From Rhizobium sp. TH135 (GTDB taxonomy: Bacteria; Pseudomonadota; Alphaproteobacteria; Rhizobiales; Rhizobiaceae): a DNA stretch of 64,000 nucleotides. The translations under genes and the position numbers were made by a program. The stretch is taken from positions 248,001 through 312,000 of the forward strand of contig NZ_PKRP01000002.1 of NCBI RefSeq assembly GCF_002855515.1. Direction: 5' to 3'. The notes below the pieces were generated by a model that saw nothing but the letters and a program-made list of their open reading frames with translations, searched no databases and was not told the DNA's origin. This document shows, piece by piece, positions 54,272-64,000 of the stretch (positions are counted from its first letter, which is position 1; each line of letters opens with the position of its first letter).

Positions 54272-55453
54272 ATGGCCAGGAAGTATGACGTCGCGATCAT
54301 CGGAGCCGGTGCCGCCGGCATGATGGCGGCATTCACGGCAGGTCGGCGCGGCCGTTCCGTTGTCGTGCTCGACCATGCCAAGGCCCCGGGCGAGAAGATC
54401 CGCATCTCCGGCGGCGGGCGCTGCAACTTCACCAATATCCATGCCGCGCCGAAGAACTACATCTCGCAGAACCCGCATTTCGCCAAATCCGCGCTGGCCC
54501 GCTACACGCCCGCAGATTTCATCGCCATGGTCGATCGCCACAAGATCGCCTGGCATGAAAAGACGCTCGGCCAGCTGTTCTGCGATGACAGCGCGAAAGA
54601 CATCATCCGCATGCTGCTGGAAGAAATGCGCGCGGTACATGTCGACCTGAAACTCTCCTGCGAGATCTCGGATGTCGAGAACGGCCCAGACGGCTTCCGT
54701 CTGTCCACGAGCGAAGGCCCTATCCATGCGGCAAGTCTGGTTATGGCATCGGGCGGCAAATCGATCCCGAAGATGGGCGCGACCGGCTTCGCCTATCGGA
54801 TTGCCGAGCAGTTCGACCTGCCCGTGACCGACACCCGGCCGGCGCTGGTGCCGCTCACGCTCGAACCCAATCTGCTCGGCGAATTGTCGGAGCTCTCGGG
54901 CGTCGCCGTTGATGCCGATGTCTCCTGCAGCAAGACCCGGTTCAACGAGGCGCTACTCTTCACCCACCGAGGCTTATCCGGCCCCTCGATCCTGCAGATA
55001 TCGAGCTATTGGCGCGAGGGGGACGAGATCCTGCTCTCCCTGGAGCCGGGCGTGGATTTCCTCGAACACCTGAAGGCGGCGAAGCGCGAAAACGGCCGCC
55101 AGCAGGTCCAGACGGTGCTTGCCCAGCATTTGCCCAAGCGCCTCGCCCAATATCTCGCGGAGACTGCCAAGCTGGAGCGTCCGCTCGCAGATCTCCCCGA
55201 CAAGGCCTTGTCATCGCTTGCCGAGCGCATTCGCCGCTGGCCGATCAAGCCGGCGGGTTCGGAAGGCTACCGCACGGCGGAAGTGACCCTCGGCGGCGTC
55301 GATACGAATGCGCTCGACAGCCGGACGATGCAGGCGAAAACCATGCCCGGGCTCTATTTCATCGGCGAATGCGTCGACGTCACGGGCTGGCTGGGCGGCT
55401 ATAATTTCCAGTGGGCCTGGGCTTCAGGCCATGCCGCCGGCGAAAGCGTCTGA
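54272..55453 (+). CDS. BaiN/HI0933-family flavoprotein
   Basis: A 393-residue NAD(P)/FAD-dependent oxidoreductase of the HI0933/BaiN family. The N-terminus is VAIIGAGAAGMMAAFTAGRR, followed by APGEKIRISGGGRCNFTNIH, the family signature. LVMASGGKSIPKMGATGFAY and the C-terminal GLYFIGECVDVTGWLGGYNF close the FAD site. Substrate is unknown in most members. It stands alone, 122 nt from the divergent ligase gene. Confidence 0.92.
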   Translation: MARKYDVAIIGAGAAGMMAAFTAGRRGRSVVVLDHAKAPGEKIRISGGGRCNFTNIHAAPKNYISQNPHFAKSALARYTPADFIAMVDRHKIAWHEKTLGQLFCDDSAKDIIRMLLEEMRAVHVDLKLSCEISDVENGPDGFRLSTSEGPIHAASLVMASGGKSIPKMGATGFAYRIAEQFDLPVTDTRPALVPLTLEPNLLGELSELSGVAVDADVSCSKTRFNEALLFTHRGLSGPSILQISSYWREGDEILLSLEPGVDFLEHLKAAKRENGRQQVQTVLAQHLPKRLAQYLAETAKLERPLADLPDKALSSLAERIRRWPIKPAGSEGYRTAEVTLGGVDTNALDSRTMQAKTMPGLYFIGECVDVTGWLGGYNFQWAWASGHAAGESV

Positions 55454-55625
55454 TCGTCTCTCCCGCTCCGGGCAAGCTTTCCTTGGTAATTCAGGACTTG
55501 TTAACATGCGTCGGTCATCCTGCCTGAATGCCGGTGTGACGTCCCCAGATGTCGCGACATGAGGTCTGGCCGGCAAACGCCCGCAAGGGCATGACCTTCC
55601 CTGGCCGCATCAAGGACCGCGCCCC

Positions 55626-55775
55626 ATGAACCATGAGACCCGCAAGCCCCGTGCCATCGCCATTGCCGCAACCCGTGCCCGTGACGAAGAGCGCGCCCGC
55701 TTTCGTCAAGTGACCATTCTCTGCCTCTATGCCGCAAGCGCCGTTGCCGCTCTCGCCATCGGTCTCCTCGGCTAA
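55626..55775 (+). CDS. Small membrane peptide, 49 residues
   Basis: ATG 55626 to TAA 55773-55775 encodes a 49-residue peptide: a basic N-terminus (MNHETRKPRAIAIAATRARD) followed by one hydrophobic segment (about 29-48, TILCLYAASAVAALAIGLLG). The design, basic then a single helix ending at the stop, is that of a real small membrane protein, but there is no strong ribosome site and no recognisable family. The flanking DNA 55454-55625 and 55776-56055 shows no other gene. Confidence 0.45.
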   Translation: MNHETRKPRAIAIAATRARDEERARFRQVTILCLYAASAVAALAIGLLG

Positions 55776-56055
55776 TTCCAAGCTTCAGATGAACTGCAGG
55801 CGGCCCGCGTGCACCCTGACGCATGCGCCTAGCCGACCTGCTCGCATGCTCAGCGCCGATGAAGCGCTAGCCTCGTCCCGTCTTGGCTGTCCTCTCCCGC
55901 GCCGGGACCCTCCCACCACCTTAACTCCGTCTTGAGACTTTTACTGCAACCCTAGTCTTCGGAGTGGAGTGTAGACGGCGCCGATGCTGATCGGTGCTGT
56001 CAATTTTGAGGGGCATGCGCCGCGAGCGCAGCACCTTGTTGTTGGAGGAACTGTT

Positions 56056-58581
56056 TTGATCGACCATATTCTTTCGCGCTTTTCGATTTCGACCAAGGTG
56101 CTGGCTTTTGTGCTTCCCTTCGTCTTTTCGATCACCGCTGTCGGTCTGATGGGGCTCTATGCGTCCGGCCTCCTGCAGCAGCGCATGGAGATCTCCAACG
56201 GCACCATGCGGTCGCTGAACGGTTTCAAGAACGTCACCGCCGCAATGACCCGCTTCCTCGACCAGACCTCGGAGGAAACGCGCAGCGTCGTGATCTCCGA
56301 ACTCTCAGGCCAGCAGGCAACACTCAATCAGAATATCGCCGAAATCGGCAGTGACGGCACGGGCCGTAATTTCCTCGACGAGGCAATCGCCGGCACGGGC
56401 AACGTCAACCAGAAGATCGACACGCTCTGGCAATTGCACGAGGCCGAGGTCAAGCTCGCCGCCGCCATTCAGGAACATCTCAAGGGCCTGATGGCTCAGC
56501 AGATCCGCGTCTCCGATGAGGCACAGAAACTGCAGCGTGCCGTGCTTGGCGGTGAAAACGACGCCAAGAGCGCGCTCAAGGAGGCCGATCGCCTCTCGGC
56601 CGCCGCGCGCCAGCTCGCAGACGTCAGCAAGGGTTACTTCTCCGCCGGCTTGCCGGAGGCCCAGTTCCCCTATCTGCAAAAGCAGGTGCCGGAACTGGTC
56701 AAGACCCATCGCAAGATCGCCAATGCGCTGCCCCCCGAACACAAGGGCATGGGCAAGGAGCTTCAGACGGCGATCAACGAGATCAAGAAGGTGGTTGGAG
56801 CAGGCGACACCAGCATGGAAGCTGGCCGCGCTGTGGGCAGCATCCTCGCCCGCTTCCGCGGTTTCCAAGATATTCTGCAGGAGAGCGCCGCTACCAAATA
56901 CGCCGAATCCGTCCAGAAATTCGCAGCGGTCGAGACTGGTGCCGTGCAGGCAGCCGATATCCTCGTCGGCAGCCGTACCCTGATTGCCGATGTCTACGAT
57001 CTGCGCATCATGACCGCGACCTTCCTCAATGTGAAGGACGACAAGACCCGCGAGCCGATTCTGCGCCAGATCAAGCTGATCGGCGACAATCTCACGGTGC
57101 TCGGCGGCAGCATCTCCGACAAGGCCTTCTACGACAGCCTCACCGCAGCCATCACACCGTTGCTGGCCAACCTGACGGCCGACACGGAAGGTCTGGTGAA
57201 GACCAGCGCCGAGCGCATCGCGAGCTTCGATGAAGCAAGCCGCACCATGGATTCGATCTGGGCATCGCTGACCTCTTTCGCGGACCTGCAAAAGGACGTC
57301 GCCGGCACCGAACGCCAGGAGGCGAACCGCCTGTCGATCGGCACCATGATCGCCGGCGTCGTGCTCGCCGTGATCGGCGGCATCGCCCTTGTCATGACCC
57401 TCCAGCGCCCGATTGCCCGCATCACCGCCACCATGCAGCGGCTGGCCGAAGGTGACCTCGAGGCCGGCATTGCCGGCGACAAGCGCGGCGACGAAATCGG
57501 CGCCATGGCCCGCGCGCTCGCCGTCTTCAAGACCAATGCCCGCAGCAAGCTTGAGATTGAATCCGAGCGCCAGCGCGAGCAGATGGAGGCGGAAGCCGAG
57601 CGCCGCCGCAACGACGAGGAAAAGCAGGCGCTCGACCAGCAGATCGAACATGCGGTCGGCAAGCTTGCTAAGGCCCTGGAACGTCTCGCCAATGGCGATA
57701 TCTCCTTTGAGATCGAAGGCCGCTTCCACGGTCGCCTCGAACAGCTGCGCAACGACTTCAACCTGTCGCTATCCCGTCTGCGTGATACGATGCACCAGAT
57801 CTCCGGCAACGTTGACCAGATCCAGAACAACGGCCGCCAGATGGCCCAGTCGGCGCTCGATCTCGCCCGCCGCACCGAACAGCAGGCCGCCTCTCTGGAA
57901 GAGACAGCCGCCGCCGTCGATGAAATCACCGCCGCTGTCCGTTCGTCCTCGGAGCGTGCCGAAATGGTCAACGGCGTCGTCCGCGAGGCCAAGAAGAATG
58001 CCGATGAATCCGCTGTCGTCGTCGGCAGCGCCATTTCGGCCATGGGCCGTATCGAGGAAGCCTCGCGGCAGATCTCGAATATCATCGGCGTGATCGACGA
58101 GATCGCGTTCCAGACCAACCTGCTCGCTCTGAACGCAGGCGTTGAGGCAGCCCGCGCCGGTGAAGCAGGCAAGGGTTTTGCGGTCGTCGCTCAGGAAGTT
58201 CGCGAACTCGCTCAGCGCTCAGCCGGTGCCGCCAAGGAGATCAAGGCGCTCATCAATCGCTCGGCCGAAGAAGTGTCGAGCGGCTCCACCCATGTCCAGC
58301 AGACTGGCACGGTCCTGTCGCGCATCGGCGGCCAGATCGCGACGATCAGCGAACACATCGAGAAGATCGCCGAGACCAGCCGCGAACAGTCCGGCGCCCT
58401 GCACGAAGTCAACGGCGCCGTCGGCCGCATGGACCAGATGACCCAGCAGAATGCCGCGATGGTCGAGGAGGCAACGGCGGCCACCCAGGACCTCTCGGCC
58501 CAGACCGACGCTCTGCGCGATCTCCTGCAGCAGTTCCGGATTGAAGCAGAGCGCGGGCATTCTGTCGGCCGAGCTGCCTGA
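56056..58581 (+). CDS. Membrane methyl-accepting chemotaxis protein
   Basis: An 841-residue chemoreceptor. I choose TTG 56056 because GGAGG lies 7 nt upstream and the product then begins [20 protein letters not shown] directly before the first membrane segment (about 14-36); ATG 55984 would add 24 residues and has no ribosome site. A helical periplasmic domain spans about 37-425, the second membrane segment about 428-450, then HAMP ([20 protein letters not shown]) and the signalling domain with [20 protein letters not shown]. No C-terminal CheR pentapeptide. By position it resembles S. meliloti McpZ; ligand unknown. Confidence 0.94.
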   Translation: MIDHILSRFSISTKVLAFVLPFVFSITAVGLMGLYASGLLQQRMEISNGTMRSLNGFKNVTAAMTRFLDQTSEETRSVVISELSGQQATLNQNIAEIGSDGTGRNFLDEAIAGTGNVNQKIDTLWQLHEAEVKLAAAIQEHLKGLMAQQIRVSDEAQKLQRAVLGGENDAKSALKEADRLSAAARQLADVSKGYFSAGLPEAQFPYLQKQVPELVKTHRKIANALPPEHKGMGKELQTAINEIKKVVGAGDTSMEAGRAVGSILARFRGFQDILQESAATKYAESVQKFAAVETGAVQAADILVGSRTLIADVYDLRIMTATFLNVKDDKTREPILRQIKLIGDNLTVLGGSISDKAFYDSLTAAITPLLANLTADTEGLVKTSAERIASFDEASRTMDSIWASLTSFADLQKDVAGTERQEANRLSIGTMIAGVVLAVIGGIALVMTLQRPIARITATMQRLAEGDLEAGIAGDKRGDEIGAMARALAVFKTNARSKLEIESERQREQMEAEAERRRNDEEKQALDQQIEHAVGKLAKALERLANGDISFEIEGRFHGRLEQLRNDFNLSLSRLRDTMHQISGNVDQIQNNGRQMAQSALDLARRTEQQAASLEETAAAVDEITAAVRSSSERAEMVNGVVREAKKNADESAVVVGSAISAMGRIEEASRQISNIIGVIDEIAFQTNLLALNAGVEAARAGEAGKGFAVVAQEVRELAQRSAGAAKEIKALINRSAEEVSSGSTHVQQTGTVLSRIGGQIATISEHIEKIAETSREQSGALHEVNGAVGRMDQMTQQNAAMVEEATAATQDLSAQTDALRDLLQQFRIEAERGHSVGRAA

Positions 58582-58603
58582 ACCGAATGATGTGCAAGAC
58601 TAG

Positions 58604-58632
58604 AAGCCCGGCGCATCGCGCCGGGCTTTTTC
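58604..58632 (+). terminator. Rho-independent terminator after the chemoreceptor gene
   Basis: A 10-bp stem (AGCCCGGCGC 58605-58614 with GCGCCGGGCT 58618-58627) and an ATC loop run into TTTTTC, 23 nt after the stop. It may also serve the convergent 73-residue gene, although the U-run on that side is short. Confidence 0.9.
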
Positions 58633-58636
58633 TTGG

Positions 58637-58858
58637 TCAAGCTTTCGCCAGATGGCAAGCGTGGTGGTCGATCGTAAGGGTCTCCTCCATCAGCTTTCGC
58701 GACCGCACTCGATCAAGAAGACGACGGCTGAGCCGCACCATCCGCTGCCACGGCGCCTCGCTGTAGCGGGCATAGAATTCATCCTCGGATAGCCGGCCAC
58801 GCTCGCCGAACTCTTTCTGCAGTGAGGCAATGGCCAGAGCGACATAGGTTTCATGCAT
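58637..58858 (-). CDS. Small conserved-looking cytoplasmic protein, function unknown
   Basis: A 73-residue protein starting at ATG 58858 with GAGGAGAT upstream; the open frame beyond that runs into the divergent regulator gene and is not credible. It begins MHETYVALAIASLQKEFGER and has a basic middle (LSRRLLDRVRSRKLMEE). No membrane segment or motif that I know. It is divergent from a LysR regulator with an 89-nt gap, which suggests it could be regulated by it. Confidence 0.65.
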   Translation of the reverse strand: MHETYVALAIASLQKEFGERGRLSEDEFYARYSEAPWQRMVRLSRRLLDRVRSRKLMEETLTIDHHACHLAKA

Positions 58859-58947
58859 GACGGATCTCCTCTCGTTGATGCCGTCCTCTCTTTTAGTCTC
58901 CATATTTGGATGCATGAACGGACAAGAATGTGCTATGTATTTCATCC

Positions 58948-59823
58948 ATGAAAGACATAGCCTGGGACGCCTATCAGCTGTTTCTCGCAGTCGCCCGTCA
59001 GGGCGGCCTGACTGCGGCTGCGGAAACCACGGGTCTGAGTGCAGCGACACTCGGCCGGCGCATGGTCGAACTCGAGCAGGCCCTCGGCCGCGAACTCTTC
59101 CTCCGCAGCCAAACCGGTTACCGCCTGACCAGTGACGGTAGCCAGTTGCTGGAGCATCTGGTCGAGCTTGAGGCGGGCAGCAGGCGCGTGGAGGAGTGGC
59201 GGCGCGGCACGGCTGGCCAGTCGCTGGTGCGCATCAGTCTCGGTACCTGGATCGCCTGGCTGCTCTGCCAGAACATGTCCTTGATCCGCACCCCGCGTGA
59301 TGAGTTCCGCATCGACCTGCATGTCGCCGAACAGCGTGCCCGCCTCGCGCATCGGGAAAGCGACATTGGCATCCGCGCTTTTGAACCTGAGGAACCGAAC
59401 CTCGCCGCAATAGCAGCAGGCGAGGTGGCCTATGCCGCCTACAAGGCGCGCAACAGGGAATGGATGGGACCGGAGCCCTGGGTTGCGATCGATGATGAGA
59501 ACGCCGTCTCCGCCTATCTGCGCTGGCCGCGCCAGCAGGCGGCAGAGCAGATTGTTGCCACCGTCAATCGCCCGCGCTCGCTGAGGGATCTGGTGAGGGC
59601 AGGAGCCGGCATCGGCGTTCTGCCATGCTTCGTTGGCGATCTCGATCCAACCCTGGAGCGGGCGGGAGACGAGATATCCGACCTTCGCCACCGCCAATGG
59701 ATCGTCATGAACAATGATGACCGCCATCGAAGCGATATCCGCACCGTTGCCGATCGCCTGGCGAAACTCCTGAAGTCTCACCGGGATATCCTGGCCGGCA
59801 AGCGTCCGAGCACCACCGGCTAA
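58948..59823 (+). CDS. LysR-family transcriptional regulator
   Basis: A 291-residue LysR protein from ATG 58948. The N-terminal HTH is WDAYQLFLAVARQGGLTAAA, ETTGLSAATLGRRMVELEQA and LGRELFLRSQTGYRLTSDG. The effector-binding domain (about 90-285) is present and complete (RAGAGIGVLPCFVGDLDPTL). The likely target is the divergent small gene or itself; the effector is unknown. Confidence 0.9.
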   Translation: MKDIAWDAYQLFLAVARQGGLTAAAETTGLSAATLGRRMVELEQALGRELFLRSQTGYRLTSDGSQLLEHLVELEAGSRRVEEWRRGTAGQSLVRISLGTWIAWLLCQNMSLIRTPRDEFRIDLHVAEQRARLAHRESDIGIRAFEPEEPNLAAIAAGEVAYAAYKARNREWMGPEPWVAIDDENAVSAYLRWPRQQAAEQIVATVNRPRSLRDLVRAGAGIGVLPCFVGDLDPTLERAGDEISDLRHRQWIVMNNDDRHRSDIRTVADRLAKLLKSHRDILAGKRPSTTG

Positions 59824-59832
59824 GGCCAAACG

Positions 59833-59883
59833 AAAAACCCGCACGACGACCGGTGCTCTCTAAAGAGGCGGCATCGTGCGGGA
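59833..59883 (-). terminator. Terminator of the small gene at 59927-60175
   Basis: On the - strand CCCGCACGA (59882-59874 side) pairs with TCGTGCGGG (59846-59838) across a loop that has its own small hairpin (CTCTTTAGAG), followed by TTTTTCG. It is also just after the convergent LysR gene. Confidence 0.75.
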
Positions 59884-59926
59884 ACCGGTCCGGAGGTCAG
59901 GTGCCGGACGAGGGATAGACTTCGGC

Positions 59927-60175
59927 TCAGGCGGCCTGATGGCTGCCCTGGGTCACGATGACGGGGATCAGCAGATCACCCCAGTTGCCGTCGCCACCAT
60001 GATGGCGGGCGGAGCGAACGAGTTCGACCGAAACGCCGGCATCGACGGCCTTCATGATCGAATGGTTGAGACGGTGCAGGTCGTTTGCCAGCATGCGGAT
60101 CATCGCCTGCTGATCGCTGCTCATGGCCGAGGACTGTTCTTCGGCGCGTTCCTTGACTCGGGTCTGGGGTGTCAT
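59927..60175 (-). CDS. Small protein downstream of aceA, function unknown
   Basis: An 82-residue protein with GAGGAG before ATG 60175. MTPQTRVKERAEEQSSAMSS is hydrophilic, then SDQQAMIRMLANDLHRLNHS IMKAVDAG forms a helix and HHGGDGNWGDLLIPVIV a C-terminal part. No family recognised. It has its own ribosome site and terminator, and sits 128 nt downstream of aceA in the same direction, so it may be cotranscribed with or regulated like aceA. The opposite-strand ORF covering it has no support. Confidence 0.65.
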   Translation of the reverse strand: MTPQTRVKERAEEQSSAMSSDQQAMIRMLANDLHRLNHSIMKAVDAGVSVELVRSARHHGGDGNWGDLLIPVIVTQGSHQAA

Positions 60176-60230
60176 GGCATTTCTCCTCTTGGTGTCAGGG
60201 GTTTTTGAACTGTTGATCTCGTGAAGCTCG

Positions 60231-60291
60231 GCCCCTCATCCGGCTGCCGCCACCTTCTCCCCGCTTGCGGGGAGAGGGTAGGGTGAGGGGC
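60231..60291. repeat. Rhizobial-type intergenic palindromic element
   Basis: A 61-bp element bounded by GCCCCTCA (60231-60238) and TGAGGGGC (60284-60291) with an inner hairpin TCTCCCCGC-TT-GCGGGGAGA (60256-60275). Elements of this look (CCCCTCATCCGGCTGCCG start) are, as I recall, dispersed in many rhizobial genomes. It starts 12 nt after the aceA stop in the reading direction of aceA and may act as its terminator. Confidence 0.7.
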
Positions 60292-60303
60292 AATTGCCTC
60301 GGA

Positions 60304-61593
<1,290 letters not shown>

Positions 61594-61832
61594 GACGTGT
61601 CTCCCTGTCACTGCGCGGCGCTGACCAAGTGAAGTTCTTCGGGTTGCCTTGGTTGCTTCTGATGTGACTAGATTTACATCGCACTGCAAAATACAGCCAG
61701 AAAATTCGATAAAACAACGGGATGAAAGAGGTTAGGCTGTCTTGTCTTTGACAAAGCGCGCGTGTAAATTTGTAAATTCAGTCAAGACGAGTGAGGCGCC
61801 GGGTTCGGCAATTCTTGTAAAGGAGCTGTAAA
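61594..61832. promoter_or_regulatory. aceA / regulator divergent promoter region
   Basis: For the regulator gene, TTGACA (61748-61753), a 17-bp spacer and TGTAAA (61771-61776) form a sigma70-like promoter. GTGTAAATT is repeated at once as TGTAAATT (61763-61778), and TTGTAAATTCAGTCAAGACG (61770-61789) recurs with one inserted A and one change as a sequence beginning TTGTAAAATTCAG at 61577, over the aceA start. These are candidate binding sites for the divergent regulator. Confidence 0.55.
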
Positions 61833-63260
61833 GTGGCAGAGCGCAAGATCTTCGCAGGCCCGCGTGTCCGCCGTATCAGGAACGGCCTTGGCCTGACCCA
61901 GACAGCCATGGCCGAGGCGCTCGAGATTTCCCCCTCCTATCTCAATCTGATCGAGCGCAATCAGCGCCCGCTCACGGTCCAGCTGCTGCTCAAGCTCGCA
62001 TCCGTCTACAAGGTTGATCTGGACGAACTGCAGGGTGAGGCAGGCGGCTCGACGAGCCAGTTGCGCGAAGTATTCGCCGATCCGCTCTTGTCGGGCGAAC
62101 TCCCTGGCGATCAGGAGCTGATCGAAGTGGCCGAGGCCGCACCCAATGCCGCGAGCGGTATCGTCAAGCTCTACCGTGCCTATAGAGAACAAGCGGCACG
62201 CCTCTCTGATCTCGCTGATCTCCTCGCCCGCGAGGGGCACGAGACCTCTCTGTCAGGTGCCCGCCTGCCGATCGATGAAGTCCGCGAAGTCTTCGAGCGC
62301 CGACCGAATTATTTCGTCCGGCTCGACGAGGCGGCCGAGAGTTTCCACGCCGGTCTTGGCCTGTCAGCCGGGGATGATCTGGCCGTCGCCCTCAAGGCCT
62401 GGCTGCGCTCCACGCATGGCATTGTGGTGCGCGCGCTTCCCGTCCAGACCATGCCCTCGCTGCGCCGCCGCTACGACCGCCATTCCATGCGCCTCTTCCT
62501 TTCGGAGCGCTTGTCACCCTTCGATCAGCTGCGCGAGGTTGCCATGGAAGTTGTGCTTCTGGCGCTCGGCGAACATGTCCAGGCAGAGCTTGAACTCCTG
62601 GAGCTCTCCTCCGGCGAGGCGCGCCGCATCGCCCGCTTCGAGCTGGCGCGCTACACCGCGCATGCCCTGATGATGCCTTATGGCGCCTTCCTCTCGGCGG
62701 CCATCCGCGCCCGTTACGACATCGACGTGCTGCGTGCACGCTTCAATGTCTCCTTCGAACAGGCTGCGAACCGGCTGACCATGATGCAGCGCCCGGGTGC
62801 TACGGGCGTGCCATTCTTCATGATGGAGATCGACAATGCCGGAAACCGTTTCCGCCGGGCAGGCGCAGCAGGCTTTCCGCATTCGAAGTTCGGCGGCGGC
62901 TGTCCCAAGCTCAATGTCCATGCCGCTTTTTCCCAGCCGGGCCAGATTCTGGTCGAGCAAGTCGAGATGCCGGATGGTAGCGCCTTCCTGACCATGTCGC
63001 GCACGTTGGAGGGCCCGCAGGCAAGCTTCGGCGAACGTATCCGCCGCACGGCGCTGCTCGTCGGCTGCGATGCATCGAGCCGGGACGAGGTCGCCTATGC
63101 CGCCGCCCTTCCGGACCGCTCCGTGCCCGCAATCGCCATCGGCCCGGCCTGTCGTCTGTGCGAAAGGTCGGGCTGTCTCGCCCGTGCGGAGCCGCCGCTC
63201 ACCCGGCCGCTCGGCCTCGACGAAATGGTCACGGGCCTCTCTGCTTTCGATTTCCAGTAA
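61833..63260 (+). CDS. Xre-type regulator of the RamB/ScfR family, probable aceA regulator
   Basis: A 475-residue regulator starting with GTG (AAAGGAGC upstream). Residues about 9-62 form an Xre HTH (GPRVRRIRNGLGLTQTAMAE, ALEISPSYLNLIERNQRPLT). The middle is the IrrE/ImmA-like region, without an HExxH zinc motif. The C-terminal domain has RPGATGVPFFMMEIDNAGNR and ends with a Cys cluster (PACRLCERSGCLA). In Corynebacterium RamB controls aceA and aceB; acyl-CoA-sensing relatives regulate the glyoxylate or methylcitrate routes. Divergence from aceA supports that role here. Confidence 0.9.
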   Translation: MAERKIFAGPRVRRIRNGLGLTQTAMAEALEISPSYLNLIERNQRPLTVQLLLKLASVYKVDLDELQGEAGGSTSQLREVFADPLLSGELPGDQELIEVAEAAPNAASGIVKLYRAYREQAARLSDLADLLAREGHETSLSGARLPIDEVREVFERRPNYFVRLDEAAESFHAGLGLSAGDDLAVALKAWLRSTHGIVVRALPVQTMPSLRRRYDRHSMRLFLSERLSPFDQLREVAMEVVLLALGEHVQAELELLELSSGEARRIARFELARYTAHALMMPYGAFLSAAIRARYDIDVLRARFNVSFEQAANRLTMMQRPGATGVPFFMMEIDNAGNRFRRAGAAGFPHSKFGGGCPKLNVHAAFSQPGQILVEQVEMPDGSAFLTMSRTLEGPQASFGERIRRTALLVGCDASSRDEVAYAAALPDRSVPAIAIGPACRLCERSGCLARAEPPLTRPLGLDEMVTGLSAFDFQ

Positions 63261-63278
63261 GTGAAATCCCCCCGATAA

Positions 63279-64000
<722 letters not shown>

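Overview
The window is about 60% GC, has almost no strand-wide gaps between genes, and carries a flagellar locus in the order fliI-flgB-flgC-fliE-flgG-flgA-flgI-motE-flgH-fliL-fliP-flagellins-motB-motC-fliK-rem-flgE-flgK-flgL-flaF-flbT-flgD-fliQ-flhA-fliR. With the neighbouring agl alpha-glucoside operon, zwf-pgl-edd, an aceA/regulator pair and potF, this gene order is that of a chromosome from the Rhizobiaceae (Rhizobium, Agrobacterium, Ensifer and relatives); from memory it closely parallels the Sinorhizobium meliloti chromosome. The genus cannot be fixed from the sequence alone.

Layout: 1-7524 is one tightly coupled operon of export ATPase, rod, ring and stator-accessory genes. 7773-12576 holds four tandem flagellin genes with hairpins or terminators after them. 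12840-18075 has a FliH-like gene, motB, motC, fliK and a lytic transglycosylase. 18356-19027 is rem, the flagellar response regulator, with its own promoter region and terminator. 19171-29415 is the hook, hook-filament junction, flagellin regulator (flaF, flbT) and export gate (fliQ, flhA, fliR) block, ending in four small genes that look like FliJ-, FlgJ(N)-, FlgN- and FliL-type accessory proteins. 29548-31397 has a WecG/TagA glycosyltransferase and folD. 31421-39390 is a complete alpha-glucoside uptake and hydrolysis unit (aglR, aglE-F-G-A-K) with three near-identical LacI-type operators. 39597-44691 is a mixed stretch: degenerate PilZ protein, divergent SDR, Tlde1-like (DUF2778) membrane protein, DUF4394 protein, and an ECF sigma/RskA-type anti-sigma pair. 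44735-46540 is a soluble PAS chemoreceptor. 46818-50940 is the Entner-Doudoroff/oxidative pentose set edd, pgl, zwf. 51027-54149 is a gamma-glutamylputrescine-type set (glutamine-synthetase-like ligase, FAD oxidoreductase, DUF2007 protein). 54272-59823 has a BaiN-like flavoprotein, a small membrane peptide, a membrane chemoreceptor, a small conserved gene and a LysR regulator. 59927-63260 is the glyoxylate-shunt gene aceA with a divergent Xre-type (RamB/ScfR-like) regulator. The window ends inside a putrescine-binding protein gene (potF-like).

The most interesting signals lie in non-coding DNA. All four flagellin genes share a leader block: a GCATGATGC-like box, two CCGG tetramers, and a TGTCCC sequence able to pair with the Shine-Dalgarno sequence. 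It is a strong candidate target for FlbT/FlaF, whose genes are in the same locus. The DUF4394/ECF-sigma intergenic region holds two back-to-back copies of TGCATCCA-N14/15-GTGTCT, which look like a pair of divergent promoters for that sigma factor. Protein oddities include an AglF permease with two extra membrane segments, a Rem receiver with Glu in place of the phosphoacceptor Asp, and an SDR that lacks the catalytic Tyr and Lys. No tRNA, rRNA, CRISPR array, insertion sequence or prophage was seen.
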